This document shows positions 15,764 to 24,490 of a stretch of 64,000 nt of DNA, piece by piece (positions within the stretch are counted from its first letter, which is position 1; the number at the start of each line of letters is the position of its first letter). The notes under the pieces were generated by a model. That model made no database searches and was not told the DNA's origin. It worked only from the letters and a program-made list of their open reading frames with translations. A program made the position numbers and the translations under genes. The stretch is from the NCBI RefSeq assembly GCF_900103405.1, contig NZ_FNHX01000004.1, positions 248,001 through 312,000 on the forward strand. Reading direction: 5' to 3'. Source of the DNA: Polaromonas sp. JS666. Its GTDB lineage: Bacteria > Pseudomonadota > Gammaproteobacteria > Burkholderiales > Burkholderiaceae_C.

Positions 15764-17218
15764 TCAGTTCGCAGCCTGTGCGTAGGGGCTCTGCCGCCGC
15801 GCCAGCATTCCCAGGCCTTGCATGGCCGCCTCAAACCGCTCGCTCCATGGATGGCCGTAATTAAGCCGCAGGCAGTGCCGGAAATTGCGCCGCGCTGAAA
15901 ACACCGGGCCCGGCGCCACGCCTATGCCCAGCTCCAGCGCCGCCTGGTGCAGGGCCAGCGCGTCAAAGCCCTCGGCGAATTCCACCCACACAAAATAGCC
16001 GCCCGCGGGGCGCGAGACACGCACGTCCGCCGGGAAATGGCGGGCGATGGCAGCCAGCAGGCTGGAGAGCTGTGACTCCATCGCATGCCGCAGCTTGCGC
16101 AGGTGTTTGTCGTAGCCGCCGTGCTGCAGGTAGTCGGCGATCGCCAGCTGCGCGGGCAGGCTGGCCGACAGCGTGGTCATCAGCCTGAGCCGCTCTATCT
16201 GCTGGCCGAAGCGCCCCGGCGACACCCAGCCCACGCGGTAGCCGGGCGCCAGCGTCTTGCTGAAAGAGCCGCAGTGCATCACCAGGCCCTTGCGGTCAAA
16301 GGCCTTGGCCGGCAGCAAGCCGCGGTGGCCGAAATACAGCTCGGCGTACACGTCGTCCTCGATCAGCGGAATGTCGCGCGCGGCCAGCAGCGCGACCAGC
16401 GCCTTTTTTTTCTCCAGCGAGAGGCTGGCGCCCGTGGGGTTCTGGAACGAAGTCATGAACCAGCAGGCCTTGACCGGGTGGCGCTGCAGCGCGTCGGCCA
16501 GCGCCGCCAGGTCCAGGCCGTCCTGCGGATGCACCGGAATTTCCAGCGCTTTCATCTTGAGCCGCTCCAGCGCCTGCAGGCTGGCATAAAACCCCGGCGA
16601 CTCGACCGCGACCAGGTCGCCGGGCTGGGCCACAGCCGTCAGGCACAGGTTCAGCGCCTCCAGCGCGCCATGCGTGACGATGAGCTCTTCGGCCGGCTGC
16701 GCCAGCCCCAGGCCCAGGTAGCGCAGCGCGATCTGCCGGCGCAGGCCCTCGTCGCCGCGCGGCAGGCTGGCCACGGTGTCCGGCCCCTGGATAAAACGCG
16801 CGCTGCGGGCCAACGACTTGCCCAGCCGCTGCAGCGGGAATAGCCCAGGCGCGGGAAACGCCGAGCCCAGGGGAACGATGGCCGGGTCCTGCGCCGCGCC
16901 CAGCACGGCAAACACCAGTTCGCTGACGTCCGGCCGGGGCGCCACGCGGGCCGCCTTGCCGACCTTGCCGTCGGCTGTGCCGCGCGCCGGCGCGGCGAGC
17001 TGCTGCATGGCCGAAGCCGTCACGTAATAGCCCGAGCGCGGCTGCGCGCGCACCAGGCCTTTTTCTTCCAGCCGGTAATAGGCCTTAAAAGCGGTGGAGG
17101 CGCTCAGGCCGTGCTGCGCGGTGATGCTGCGTATCGAGGGCAGGCGCGTGCCCGGAGCCAGGCGCCCGCTGCGGATGTCGGTCGCCAGCAGTTCGACCAG
17201 TTGTTCGTAGCGTTTCAT
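15764..17218 (-). CDS. MocR/PdxR-type GntR regulator with aminotransferase domain
   Basis: 484 aa. An N-terminal GntR winged HTH (residues 1-75, with L-P-S-I-R-S-I-T-A-Q-H-G-L-S-A-S-T-A-F-K) is fused to a fold-type I aminotransferase domain. That domain has the PLP lysine in S-F-S-K-T-L-A-P-G-Y-R-V-G-W (about residue 318) and N-P-T-G near 263. Start 17218 was chosen because M-K-R-Y-E-Q-L begins the HTH; 17260 would add 14 unrelated residues. MocR proteins sense PLP or an amino-acid adduct and usually control the divergent gene, here the cytochromes. Confidence 0.92.
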   Translation of the reverse strand: MKRYEQLVELLATDIRSGRLAPGTRLPSIRSITAQHGLSASTAFKAYYRLEEKGLVRAQPRSGYYVTASAMQQLAAPARGTADGKVGKAARVAPRPDVSELVFAVLGAAQDPAIVPLGSAFPAPGLFPLQRLGKSLARSARFIQGPDTVASLPRGDEGLRRQIALRYLGLGLAQPAEELIVTHGALEALNLCLTAVAQPGDLVAVESPGFYASLQALERLKMKALEIPVHPQDGLDLAALADALQRHPVKACWFMTSFQNPTGASLSLEKKKALVALLAARDIPLIEDDVYAELYFGHRGLLPAKAFDRKGLVMHCGSFSKTLAPGYRVGWVSPGRFGQQIERLRLMTTLSASLPAQLAIADYLQHGGYDKHLRKLRHAMESQLSSLLAAIARHFPADVRVSRPAGGYFVWVEFAEGFDALALHQAALELGIGVAPGPVFSARRNFRHCLRLNYGHPWSERFEAAMQGLGMLARRQSPYAQAAN

Positions 17219-17264
17219 AAAGTGTGTAGGGGGTGCGCCCGGCTTGGGTCCGGCCAGCACCCAA

Positions 17265-17302
17265 TCTGATATTGCAATTTTCCGCCGTTTTTCATCTGAT
17301 AC
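17265..17302. promoter_or_regulatory. direct repeats ATCTGATA, 30 bp apart, in MocR/cytochrome divergent promoter
   Basis: ATCTGATA occurs at 17265-17272 and again at 17295-17302, exactly 30 bp (three helical turns) apart, with a weaker AACTGATGC at about 17319. MocR-family regulators typically bind spaced direct repeats in such divergent regions. Confidence 0.45.
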
Positions 17303-17361
17303 GCTTTTTTCGTTGGCAACTGATGCTTACGCGGCCGGCCCATGTGGGGCATGATCCCTCC

Positions 17362-18132
17362 ATGCATGAGACCTGTTCTGGATATTCCTGGCTGCGCGCG
17401 CTGGCCCGGCATGCGCTGCCGGCCGCCCTGGCCTGGGCGGCGGCTGGCGCCGCCGTCGCGGCGCCGCCTCCCTTTGAAGACAGCATCGCCCAGCGCGCCA
17501 TGGCCTGCACCGCCTGCCATGGGCCTCAGGGCCGGGCCGCGCCCGACGGCTACTACCCGCGCCTGGCCGGCAAGCCAGCCGGCTACCTCTACAACCAGTT
17601 GCTCAATTTCCGCGACGGGCGCCGCCACTACGGGCTCATGACGCAGCTGATCGAACCGCTGAGCGACGCCTACCTGATGGAAATCGCCACCTACTTCTCG
17701 CAGCTCGAAGTGCCCTACCCGGCGCCCCTGCCCGCCGCCGCCGCGCCCGAGGTGTTGCGCCACGGCCGCCAGCTCGTGCTGGAGGGCGATGCCGCGCGCC
17801 AGCTGCCGGCCTGTGTGCAATGCCACGGCCAGGCCATGACCGGCGTGGCGCCCGGCATCCCTGGACTGCTGGGCCTGCCGCGCGACTACCTCAATGCACA
17901 GCTGGGCGCCTGGAAGGCCGGCCAGCGCCGCGCGCACGCGCCCGACTGCATGAAGGAAGTGGTGGCGCGCCTGACCCTGGAAGACATCAATGCCGTGGCC
18001 AGCTGGGCGGCCGCGCAGCCCCTGCCCGCCAGCACCAAGCCGGCCAGCAGCCTGCCGCCTCTGCCATCGGGCGCAAGCGCCATCACCTGCGGCAGCGCGA
18101 CCCCGCCTGCGTCCACAAAGGCGCAGAAATGA
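17362..18132 (+). CDS. periplasmic diheme cytochrome c (c4-like)
   Basis: 256 aa with a signal segment (about residues 11-34 ending A-A-V-A-A) and two heme sites C-T-A-C-H (49-53) and C-V-Q-C-H (151-155), as in the c4 family of electron carriers. The C-terminal 25 residues are Pro/Ser/Ala-rich. The ATG at 17362 puts the signal peptide at the right place; the longer frame is rejected. Its stop overlaps the next start (ATGA), so it is translated with the triheme protein. Confidence 0.88.
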   Translation: MHETCSGYSWLRALARHALPAALAWAAAGAAVAAPPPFEDSIAQRAMACTACHGPQGRAAPDGYYPRLAGKPAGYLYNQLLNFRDGRRHYGLMTQLIEPLSDAYLMEIATYFSQLEVPYPAPLPAAAAPEVLRHGRQLVLEGDAARQLPACVQCHGQAMTGVAPGIPGLLGLPRDYLNAQLGAWKAGQRRAHAPDCMKEVVARLTLEDINAVASWAAAQPLPASTKPASSLPPLPSGASAITCGSATPPASTKAQK

Positions 18133-19415
18133 AGAAGACCCTGAAATTCCTTCTCGCGCTGGTGGTGCTCGCCGTCGGCGCCACCGCCCTCGTGTGGGCC
18201 CTTAACGTGCGCGACGAAGTCGACGTGAAAGCGCCGGTGGCCAACGCCGCGCCCAGCGACGGGCTGATCGCGCGCGGCGCCTACCTGGCGCGGGCCGGCA
18301 ACTGCCAGACCTGCCACACCGCCCAGGGCGGCCAGGCCTTTGCGGGCGGGCGCGGCATCGCCACGCCCTTTGGCACCGTCTTCACCTCCAACCTCACACC
18401 CGACGACAAGACCGGCCTGGGCGGCTGGTCGGCCGCCCATTTCTGGCGCGCCATGCACAACGGCCGCTCCAAAGACGGCCGGCTGCTCTATCCGGCCTTT
18501 CCCTATACCAGCTACACCCAGGTCACGCGCGAGGACTCGGACGCGCTGTATGCCTACCTGCGCAGCCTGCCCCCGGTGGCGGCGCCCAACCTGCCGCACG
18601 CGCTGCGTTTTCCCTACCAGTCGCAGGCCGCGCTGGCGGTGTGGCGCGCACTGTTCTTCAGCCCCGGCGTGTATGAACCCGACAGCGCGCGCAGCGCCGA
18701 GTGGAACCGCGGCGCCTACCTGGTCAAGGGCCTGGGCCACTGCGCGGCCTGCCACACGGCGCGCAATGCGCTGGGCGGCAGCGACCAGGGCCTGGACCTG
18801 GCCGGCGGCCTGATCCCCATGCAGAACTGGTACGCGCCCTCGCTGGCCTCGCCCTATGAGGCGGGCGTGGGCGACTGGGACAAACAGCACATCGTGAGCC
18901 TCTTGAAAACCGGCGTGTCGCCGCGCGCCTCGGTCACAGGCCCCATGGCCGAAGTCGTGCAACGCAGCACCCAGTATTTAAGCGACGCCGACCTGGGTGC
19001 GATGGCGCAGTTCCTCAAAGAATTGCCTCCTTCGCACACGGCGCCCCCCGAGCCGGCCGCCATCAAGACGCAGGGCGAGTCGGTGGAGCGCGCCGCCAAG
19101 CTCTACGAACAGCACTGCGCCCAGTGCCACGGCGCCAAGGGCGAAGGCATCGCCAATGCCTACCCGGCACTCGCAGGCAACCGCGCCGTCACCATGGGCC
19201 AGGCCTCCAACCTGGTGCAGATCGTGCTCAACGGCGGCTACGCCCCGGCCACCGAGGGCAACCCGCGGCCCTTCGGCATGCCGCCTTTTGTGCTGGTGCT
19301 CAATGACGCCGACATGGGGCTGGTGCTCACGCACATACGCCAGTCCTGGGGCAACCGGGCCAGCGAGATCACGCCGCTGGAGGTGAACCGCATACGGGCG
19401 AGTACGGGACGATAA
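18129..19415 (+). CDS. triheme cytochrome c, alcohol/aldehyde dehydrogenase subunit-II type
   Basis: 428 aa, one N-terminal membrane anchor (residues 5-25) and three heme sites: C-Q-T-C-H (59-63), C-A-A-C-H (205-209) and C-A-Q-C-H (330-334). The spacing, F-G-T-V-F-T-S-N-L-T-P and P-A-F-P-Y-T-S-Y segments are those of the cytochrome subunit of membrane-bound alcohol, gluconate or aldehyde dehydrogenases. No dehydrogenase subunit is adjacent, so the partner must be elsewhere. The diheme protein encoded upstream may receive electrons from it. Confidence 0.9.
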   Translation: MKKTLKFLLALVVLAVGATALVWALNVRDEVDVKAPVANAAPSDGLIARGAYLARAGNCQTCHTAQGGQAFAGGRGIATPFGTVFTSNLTPDDKTGLGGWSAAHFWRAMHNGRSKDGRLLYPAFPYTSYTQVTREDSDALYAYLRSLPPVAAPNLPHALRFPYQSQAALAVWRALFFSPGVYEPDSARSAEWNRGAYLVKGLGHCAACHTARNALGGSDQGLDLAGGLIPMQNWYAPSLASPYEAGVGDWDKQHIVSLLKTGVSPRASVTGPMAEVVQRSTQYLSDADLGAMAQFLKELPPSHTAPPEPAAIKTQGESVERAAKLYEQHCAQCHGAKGEGIANAYPALAGNRAVTMGQASNLVQIVLNGGYAPATEGNPRPFGMPPFVLVLNDADMGLVLTHIRQSWGNRASEITPLEVNRIRASTGR

Positions 19416-19542
19416 GCGAGCTACTTCCATGGCTCGCATTGAAAACAGCAAGAACGAACGACAAAACGGTTTCGCCAGTGACTGCGGTCATGTGAATACA
19501 CTTACCGCGCCAGGAAAATACACGCACACAAACGAGGGAACC

Positions 19543-19839
19543 ATGAGCTATTGGAGAACAGTCTTTATCGACAGGCGTGAGGGTCTCATCACACTCATAG
19601 GCAGTCTGATCTACCTTGCAGTTTGGACTGCCCACACCTACAAACCGGCTCTTTCACCGGTACCACCGTTCTACGGAATGCTGAGCCTGTACATCGCAAT
19701 TGCTCTTGGGCTCGTATACGCCCAAATGGGAGGATTCAATCGGAAGAAGTTTGAGTCCGGGTTGTTCAACACGGTAATGCTGGTCTTGGTCATGCTGGTG
19801 CCTTTTGGCGTGGCTATTCAGTCAGCACTACGCCGATGA
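19543..19839 (+). CDS. small membrane protein, lower GC than neighbours
   Basis: 98 aa behind a good GAGGGAA ribosome-binding site. Three hydrophobic segments (about 15-30, 42-60, 74-94) with R-R-E-G-L-I-T-L-I-G-S-L between. Base composition of 19420-19840 is visibly more AT-rich than the flanks, suggesting recent acquisition (judged by eye). I do not recognise the family. Confidence 0.7.
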   Translation: MSYWRTVFIDRREGLITLIGSLIYLAVWTAHTYKPALSPVPPFYGMLSLYIAIALGLVYAQMGGFNRKKFESGLFNTVMLVLVMLVPFGVAIQSALRR

Positions 19840-19858
19840 AGAAAAGGCGAGCACGCCT

Positions 19859-20251
19859 ATGCCCAATTCAGTCAGCACACCGGCGAAGTTCACACTCACC
19901 CTAAGTGCGGCCGGCGTGCTGCTGCACGTGTACACCGCCGTCTTTCGGGCCGATGGCGGATTGAGCTGGTTTCTCCTCGGCCTGGTGCTGCTGTCCTGCC
20001 TTCCCTACGGGATAGCCGCCGCTCTCACGCGCGCTCGCCGCGCCCACCTGCTCGCCCTCGGCTGGGCCATCGCATCGCTGCTTGCCGACCTCTATATGCA
20101 CTACTCTGTCTTCGTGGCGCCAAAAGGGTCAACCGCGGCTTTGGGGCTTTTGTTCATGCCGATCTGGAACCTTCTTGTGATCGGTCCCGCGGGTGCGGTA
20201 GCGGTATGGGGCTGCCACCGTTTGTTTGCAGCCGGGCGCCGCACGGCCTGA
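19859..20251 (+). CDS. small hypothetical membrane protein
   Basis: 130 aa with four predicted membrane segments (about 12-28, 36-53, 64-80, 91-118). The start ATG at 19859 lies 20 bases after the previous stop. Possibly forms a pair with the preceding small membrane protein. Composition is GC-rich like the host, unlike the previous gene. Family not recognised. Confidence 0.6.
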   Translation: MPNSVSTPAKFTLTLSAAGVLLHVYTAVFRADGGLSWFLLGLVLLSCLPYGIAAALTRARRAHLLALGWAIASLLADLYMHYSVFVAPKGSTAALGLLFMPIWNLLVIGPAGAVAVWGCHRLFAAGRRTA

Positions 20252-20256
20252 GGGCC

Positions 20257-21504
20257 TCAAGAATCGGGCGCCGGCGTGACCATCTTGTCGCGGCGGGACA
20301 AGGAAGGAAACATTTTGAACCATGCCGCCGCCACCAGCAGCGTGCCTACGCCGCCGGCCACCACCGAGCCCACAGGCCCCAGCAGCGCGGCCGTAGCGCC
20401 CGATTCAAACTCGCCGAGCTGGTTGGAAGCGCCTATGAACACCGAATTGACGGCACTGACGCGGCCGCGCATCTCGTTGGGCGTCTCGATCTGCACCAAG
20501 GTCTGGCGCACCACCACGCTGACCATGTCGGCACCACCCGAGACGGCCAGCACCAGCAGCGACAGCACAAAGCTGGTCGACAGGCCGAACACTACCATGC
20601 AGATACCGTAAACCGCCACCGCCGACAGCATGGTCGGCCCGACGCGGCGCTCCAGCGGCCAGCGCGTGAGCAACGCCGACATCAGCAAGGCGCCCGCGGC
20701 GGGCGCGCCGCGCAGCAGGCCCAGGCCCCAGGGGCCGACGTGCAGGATGTCCTTGGCGAACATGGGCAGCAGCGCGGTGGCGCCGCCCAGCAGCACGGCA
20801 AACAGGTCCAGCGAGACGGCGCCCAGCAGGGCCTTGCGCTGCCAGACGAACTCCACGCCGGCCAGCAACGTGCGCAAGGTCACCGGCTCGCGCGGCGGCG
20901 GGGCGTGGTCGTAACGCAGCACGGCGATCAGGCCGCAGCCGGTGGCGAACAGGAAGGCGCAGGTGGCATACACCGCCGTGGCGCCGGCCACAAAAATCAC
21001 GCCGCCCAGCGCCGGCCCGCCTATGATCGCCGCCTGCATGCCGGCCGAGCTGAAGGCCATGGCGCGCGGCAGCATGGCGGGCGGCACCAGCACCGGGGTC
21101 AGCGCCTGCTGCGCCGGCATCTGGAAGGCACGGGCCACACCCAGCAGGACAGACACCGCGAGCAGCAATTCGCGCGAAGCCCAGGCATGAGTCGCGCCCC
21201 AGCCTTGCGTGGCGGCGACCAGGATCATCGCCACCGTGGCCTGCGTGACCAGGCAGCCGGCAATGATGCGGCCACGGTGCACCCTGTCCGCCACATGCCC
21301 GGCCACCAGCGTGAGCAGCAGCGCCGGCATGAACTGGTACAGGCCCACCAGGCCCAGGTCCCAGGCGCTGCCGGTCAGCTCGTACATCTGCCAGCCCACG
21401 GCCACCATCAGCATCTGGTTGCCCGTGGTGCCGAAAATCCGCGCGAACCACATGCGCATGTAAGCGCGCTGGCGGGTCAGTTCTTTAAACGTGTGTGTCG
21501 TCAT
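20257..21504 (-). CDS. MFS transporter, EntS-like exporter group
   Basis: 415 aa with twelve hydrophobic segments. The N-terminal R-A-Y-M-R-M-W-F-A-R-x-x-G, loop A-G-H-V-A-D-R-V-H-R-G-R, and the region N-E-M-R-G-R-V-S-A-V-N-S-V-F-I-G-A-S-N-Q-L-G belong to the EntS/enterobactin-exporter branch (MFS_3). Likely exports a small hydrophobic or siderophore-like compound; substrate unknown. No operon partner. Confidence 0.9.
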   Translation of the reverse strand: MTTHTFKELTRQRAYMRMWFARIFGTTGNQMLMVAVGWQMYELTGSAWDLGLVGLYQFMPALLLTLVAGHVADRVHRGRIIAGCLVTQATVAMILVAATQGWGATHAWASRELLLAVSVLLGVARAFQMPAQQALTPVLVPPAMLPRAMAFSSAGMQAAIIGGPALGGVIFVAGATAVYATCAFLFATGCGLIAVLRYDHAPPPREPVTLRTLLAGVEFVWQRKALLGAVSLDLFAVLLGGATALLPMFAKDILHVGPWGLGLLRGAPAAGALLMSALLTRWPLERRVGPTMLSAVAVYGICMVVFGLSTSFVLSLLVLAVSGGADMVSVVVRQTLVQIETPNEMRGRVSAVNSVFIGASNQLGEFESGATAALLGPVGSVVAGGVGTLLVAAAWFKMFPSLSRRDKMVTPAPDS

Positions 21505-21630
21505 GCGGGCGTGAAGCTTAACAGCGCCGCGTGAAGGCAGTGCCCCAGGGGATATTGCCGCCGTCCAGGGGCGCCCCCGTCGCCAGTTAACATGGCGACA
21601 TAACTACAGAGCAACACCCCAGGAGGTTTT

Positions 21631-22953
21631 ATGCATCGCATCGTCATCGTTGGAGGGGGCGCCGGAGGGCTGGCGCTGGCTACGCAGCTGGGCAAGCGCC
21701 TGGGCAAAAAAGGCCTGGCCGAAATCACCCTGGTCGACGCCGCCCGCACCCATGTCTGGAAGCCACTGCTGCACCAACTGGCCGCCGGCAGCTTCGACAC
21801 GCACGCCGAGGAAATCGAATACCTGGCGCAGGCGCGCTGGAACCACTTCAAGTTCCGCCTGGGCAGCCTTACCGGCGTGGACCGGCAGAACAAGACGGTG
21901 CAGTTGGCCGCCAGCCACGACGAGGCCGGCCGCGAGATCACGCCGGCCCAGCAGCTGGCCTATGACACCCTGGTGATCGCCGTGGGCAGCCAGACCAATG
22001 ATTTCGGCACGCCCGGCGCGGCCGAGCACACCATCAAGCTGGACAGCCCGCAGGCCGCCAAGCGCTTTAACGACAGGCTGATCAACGCCTGCCTGCGCGC
22101 CCAGACCGTGCCGCGCGTGGCCGGCAGCGGGCGCCTGACGGTGGCCATTGTCGGCGGCGGGGCCACCGGCGTCGAGCTGGCCGCCGAGCTGCATGCCGCG
22201 GCGCGCGTGCTGGCCAACTACGGCTTCGACCACATCCACCCCGAAAAAGACCTGCAGATCGTGCTGGTGGAAGCCGCGCCGCGCCTCTTGGCCCAGTTGC
22301 CCGAGCGCCTCAGCGAATCGGCCATGCGCGAGCTGCGCAAGCTGGCCATCGAGGTGCACACCAATGAAAAAGTCATCGAGGTCACCGCCGACAGCCTGAA
22401 GATGGCCAGCGGCAAGGTGGTGCCCGCCAGCATCACGGTGTGGGCCGCCGGCGTGAAGGCGGCGGACTTTTTGCGCAGCCTGGGCGGCACGCCCGAAGGC
22501 GGCCAGGCGCTGGAGACCAGCAAGCTCAACCAGCTGATGGTCAACGGCAACCTGCAAACCACGCGCGACGCAAGCATTTACGCTTTTGGCGACTGCGCCG
22601 CCTGCCAGCAGCCCGACGGCACCTGGGTGCCGCCGCGCGCGCAGGCCGCCTACCAGCAGGCCATGTACCTGGCGCGCTCGCTGCAAGACCTGATCGCCGG
22701 CAAGCCGGTCGCGCCCTTTGTGTTCAAGGACCAGGGCTCGCTGGTGTCGCTGTCCGAGTACTCCTCGGTCGGCAGCCTGATGGGCAGCCTGACCAAGGGC
22801 AGCTTTTTCATCGAAGGCCAGCTGGCCAAGTTCATGTACTGGGGCCTGCACAAGCAGCACCAGCTGGCCCTGGGCGGCTTCAAGAAAACGGCCTTGATCA
22901 CGCTGTCTGAAATGCTGGACCGCACCCACCGTCCCCGCATCAAGTTGCACTGA
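21631..22953 (+). CDS. ndh: type II NADH:quinone oxidoreductase
   Basis: 440 aa non-proton-pumping NADH dehydrogenase. FAD-binding G-G-G-A-G-G at 8-13, and NAD-binding G-G-G-A-T-G-V-E-L-A near 173-182. FAD contact I-Y-A-F-G-D-C-A lies near residue 321. The C-terminal region S-L-M-G-S-L-T-K-G-S-F-F-I-E-G and final amphipathic part bind the membrane. Preceded by a strong AGGAGG site. Feeds electrons from NADH into the quinone pool. Confidence 0.93.
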   Translation: MHRIVIVGGGAGGLALATQLGKRLGKKGLAEITLVDAARTHVWKPLLHQLAAGSFDTHAEEIEYLAQARWNHFKFRLGSLTGVDRQNKTVQLAASHDEAGREITPAQQLAYDTLVIAVGSQTNDFGTPGAAEHTIKLDSPQAAKRFNDRLINACLRAQTVPRVAGSGRLTVAIVGGGATGVELAAELHAAARVLANYGFDHIHPEKDLQIVLVEAAPRLLAQLPERLSESAMRELRKLAIEVHTNEKVIEVTADSLKMASGKVVPASITVWAAGVKAADFLRSLGGTPEGGQALETSKLNQLMVNGNLQTTRDASIYAFGDCAACQQPDGTWVPPRAQAAYQQAMYLARSLQDLIAGKPVAPFVFKDQGSLVSLSEYSSVGSLMGSLTKGSFFIEGQLAKFMYWGLHKQHQLALGGFKKTALITLSEMLDRTHRPRIKLH

Positions 22954-22994
22954 TAATCACAGCATCCCCTCTTATCAACCTGACGGAGAAAACC

Positions 22995-23138
22995 ATGGCA
23001 AAAGGACAGCAAAACAACAACAAGATGGTCAAAAAGCCCAAGAAGGACAGCTCGCCGCCCAAGCCGGTCTCGCCCGACGCGGTGCGCCCGACCATCGTCA
23101 CGCAGGTGATCCCGCGCGGCAAGATCAAGGACAAATAA
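22995..23138 (+). CDS. 47-aa basic Lys-rich protein coupled to VF530
   Basis: Small open frame after ACGGAG ribosome-binding site: it begins M-A-K-G-Q-Q-N-N-N-K-M, continues with K-K-P-K-K-D-S-S-P-P-K-P, and ends I-P-R-G-K-I-K-D-K. Strongly basic, likely disordered and nucleic-acid binding (inference). Codon use is that of the host and the stop lies three bases before the GTG of the VF530 gene, indicating coupled translation. Similar short Lys-rich proteins occur in related bacteria, but no function is known to me. Confidence 0.7.
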   Translation: MAKGQQNNNKMVKKPKKDSSPPKPVSPDAVRPTIVTQVIPRGKIKDK

Positions 23139-23141
23139 GCC

Positions 23142-23456
23142 GTGGCAGCCGGCACCGGCGACCTGCCTGCAAAGGCCCCGGCGGCTACCCAGCAGCCGGG
23201 CAATCCGCTGCATGGCGTGACGCTGGAGGCTATCGTCACCGAGCTTTCAGGCCACTACGGCTGGGAAGAGCTGGGGCGGCGCATCAACATACGCTGCTTC
23301 ACCAGCGATCCCAGCGTGGCCTCCAGCCTTAAGTTCCTGCGCAAGACACCCTGGGCGCGCGAGAAGGTCGAAAGCCTTTACCTCTTCATGCTGCGGGAAG
23401 CCAAACGCAGCGGCCCCACGGTTCATAACTTTCCGCCGCCCAAGCCCAAGGGCTGA
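23142..23456 (+). CDS. VF530 (DUF2132) family DNA-binding protein
   Basis: 104 aa with a GTG start. The core [12 protein letters not shown] (about 26-37), then [22 protein letters not shown] and L-R-K-T-P-W-A-R, is the nearly invariant VF530 domain, reported as a small helical DNA-binding fold. N-terminal 20 residues are Ala/Pro linker, C-terminus P-P-P-K-P-K-G. Convergent with atpE, 13 bases apart. Confidence 0.9.
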   Translation: MAAGTGDLPAKAPAATQQPGNPLHGVTLEAIVTELSGHYGWEELGRRINIRCFTSDPSVASSLKFLRKTPWAREKVESLYLFMLREAKRSGPTVHNFPPPKPKG

Positions 23457-23469
23457 TCCGAGCGTGGTC

Positions 23470-23721
<252 letters not shown>

Positions 23722-23747
23722 TTAAAAACTTTGTTGATGGCTTCATC

Positions 23748-24446
23748 ATGAAGGCCGGCACGCCGCCAAACAATGACCTCGCAGGTAATGGCGCAGCCGC
23801 CGCCGGCCTCGTCCTGCTGCATGCCGACGACAGCCTGCTGGTGCTGGACAAGCCCGCGGGCCTGCTCGCCGTGCCGGGGCGCGGCGAAGGCAAGCAGGAT
23901 TGCCTGAGCGCGCGCGTGCAGGCGGTTTATCCCGACGCGCTGGTCGTGCACAGGCTGGACCAGGCCACCTCGGGCCTGATGCTGATGGCGCGCGGCGCGG
24001 CCGTGCAACGAGCACTGAGCCAGGCCTTTGAAAGCCGCGAGGTCGGCAAGCGCTACGTGGCCGTGGTAGAGGGCCGCCTGCCCTCATCGGGCAGTGACGA
24101 CGGCTGGGGCTTGATAGACCTGCCCATCATCGTGGACTGGCCGAACCGCCCGCTGCGCATCATTGACGCCGAACACGGCAAGCCCAGCCGTACGCGCTGG
24201 CGCGTGCTGGCCTTTGACGCGGCGGCGAACACCACGCGCGTGGAACTCGAGCCCGTCACCGGCCGCTCGCACCAGCTGCGCGTACACCTGAAAGCCCTGG
24301 GCCACCCCATCCTGGGCGACGCCTTGTACGCCACCACCGAGGTGCAGGCCAAGGCGCCGCGCCTCTTGCTGCATGCCGCGGCGCTGCGCTTCACGCATCC
24401 TGCCAACGGCCTCCCCTTGTCGTTTGAAAGCGCCCCCGGCTTCTAG
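23748..24446 (+). CDS. RluA-family RNA pseudouridine synthase
   Basis: 232 aa from the ATG at 23748. Catalytic Asp71 in V-V-H-R-L-D-Q-A-T-S-G-L; other family segments are L-D-K-P-A-G-L-L, K-R-Y-V-A-V-V-E-G and G-R-S-H-Q-L-R-V-H. Length and lack of an S4 domain fit the RluA/TruC subgroup that modifies a single rRNA or tRNA uridine. Divergent from the atpE gene (41 bases). Confidence 0.9.
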   Translation: MKAGTPPNNDLAGNGAAAAGLVLLHADDSLLVLDKPAGLLAVPGRGEGKQDCLSARVQAVYPDALVVHRLDQATSGLMLMARGAAVQRALSQAFESREVGKRYVAVVEGRLPSSGSDDGWGLIDLPIIVDWPNRPLRIIDAEHGKPSRTRWRVLAFDAAANTTRVELEPVTGRSHQLRVHLKALGHPILGDALYATTEVQAKAPRLLLHAAALRFTHPANGLPLSFESAPGF

Positions 24447-24490
24447 CGGTGGCGCCGGCAGCCCGGGCTTGCCGGCGCTAACATGGGGCC

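Noticed and set aside
20206..21534. 442-codon plus-strand frame opposite the MFS gene
   Set aside because: Antisense shadow with very high His/Gln/Arg content.
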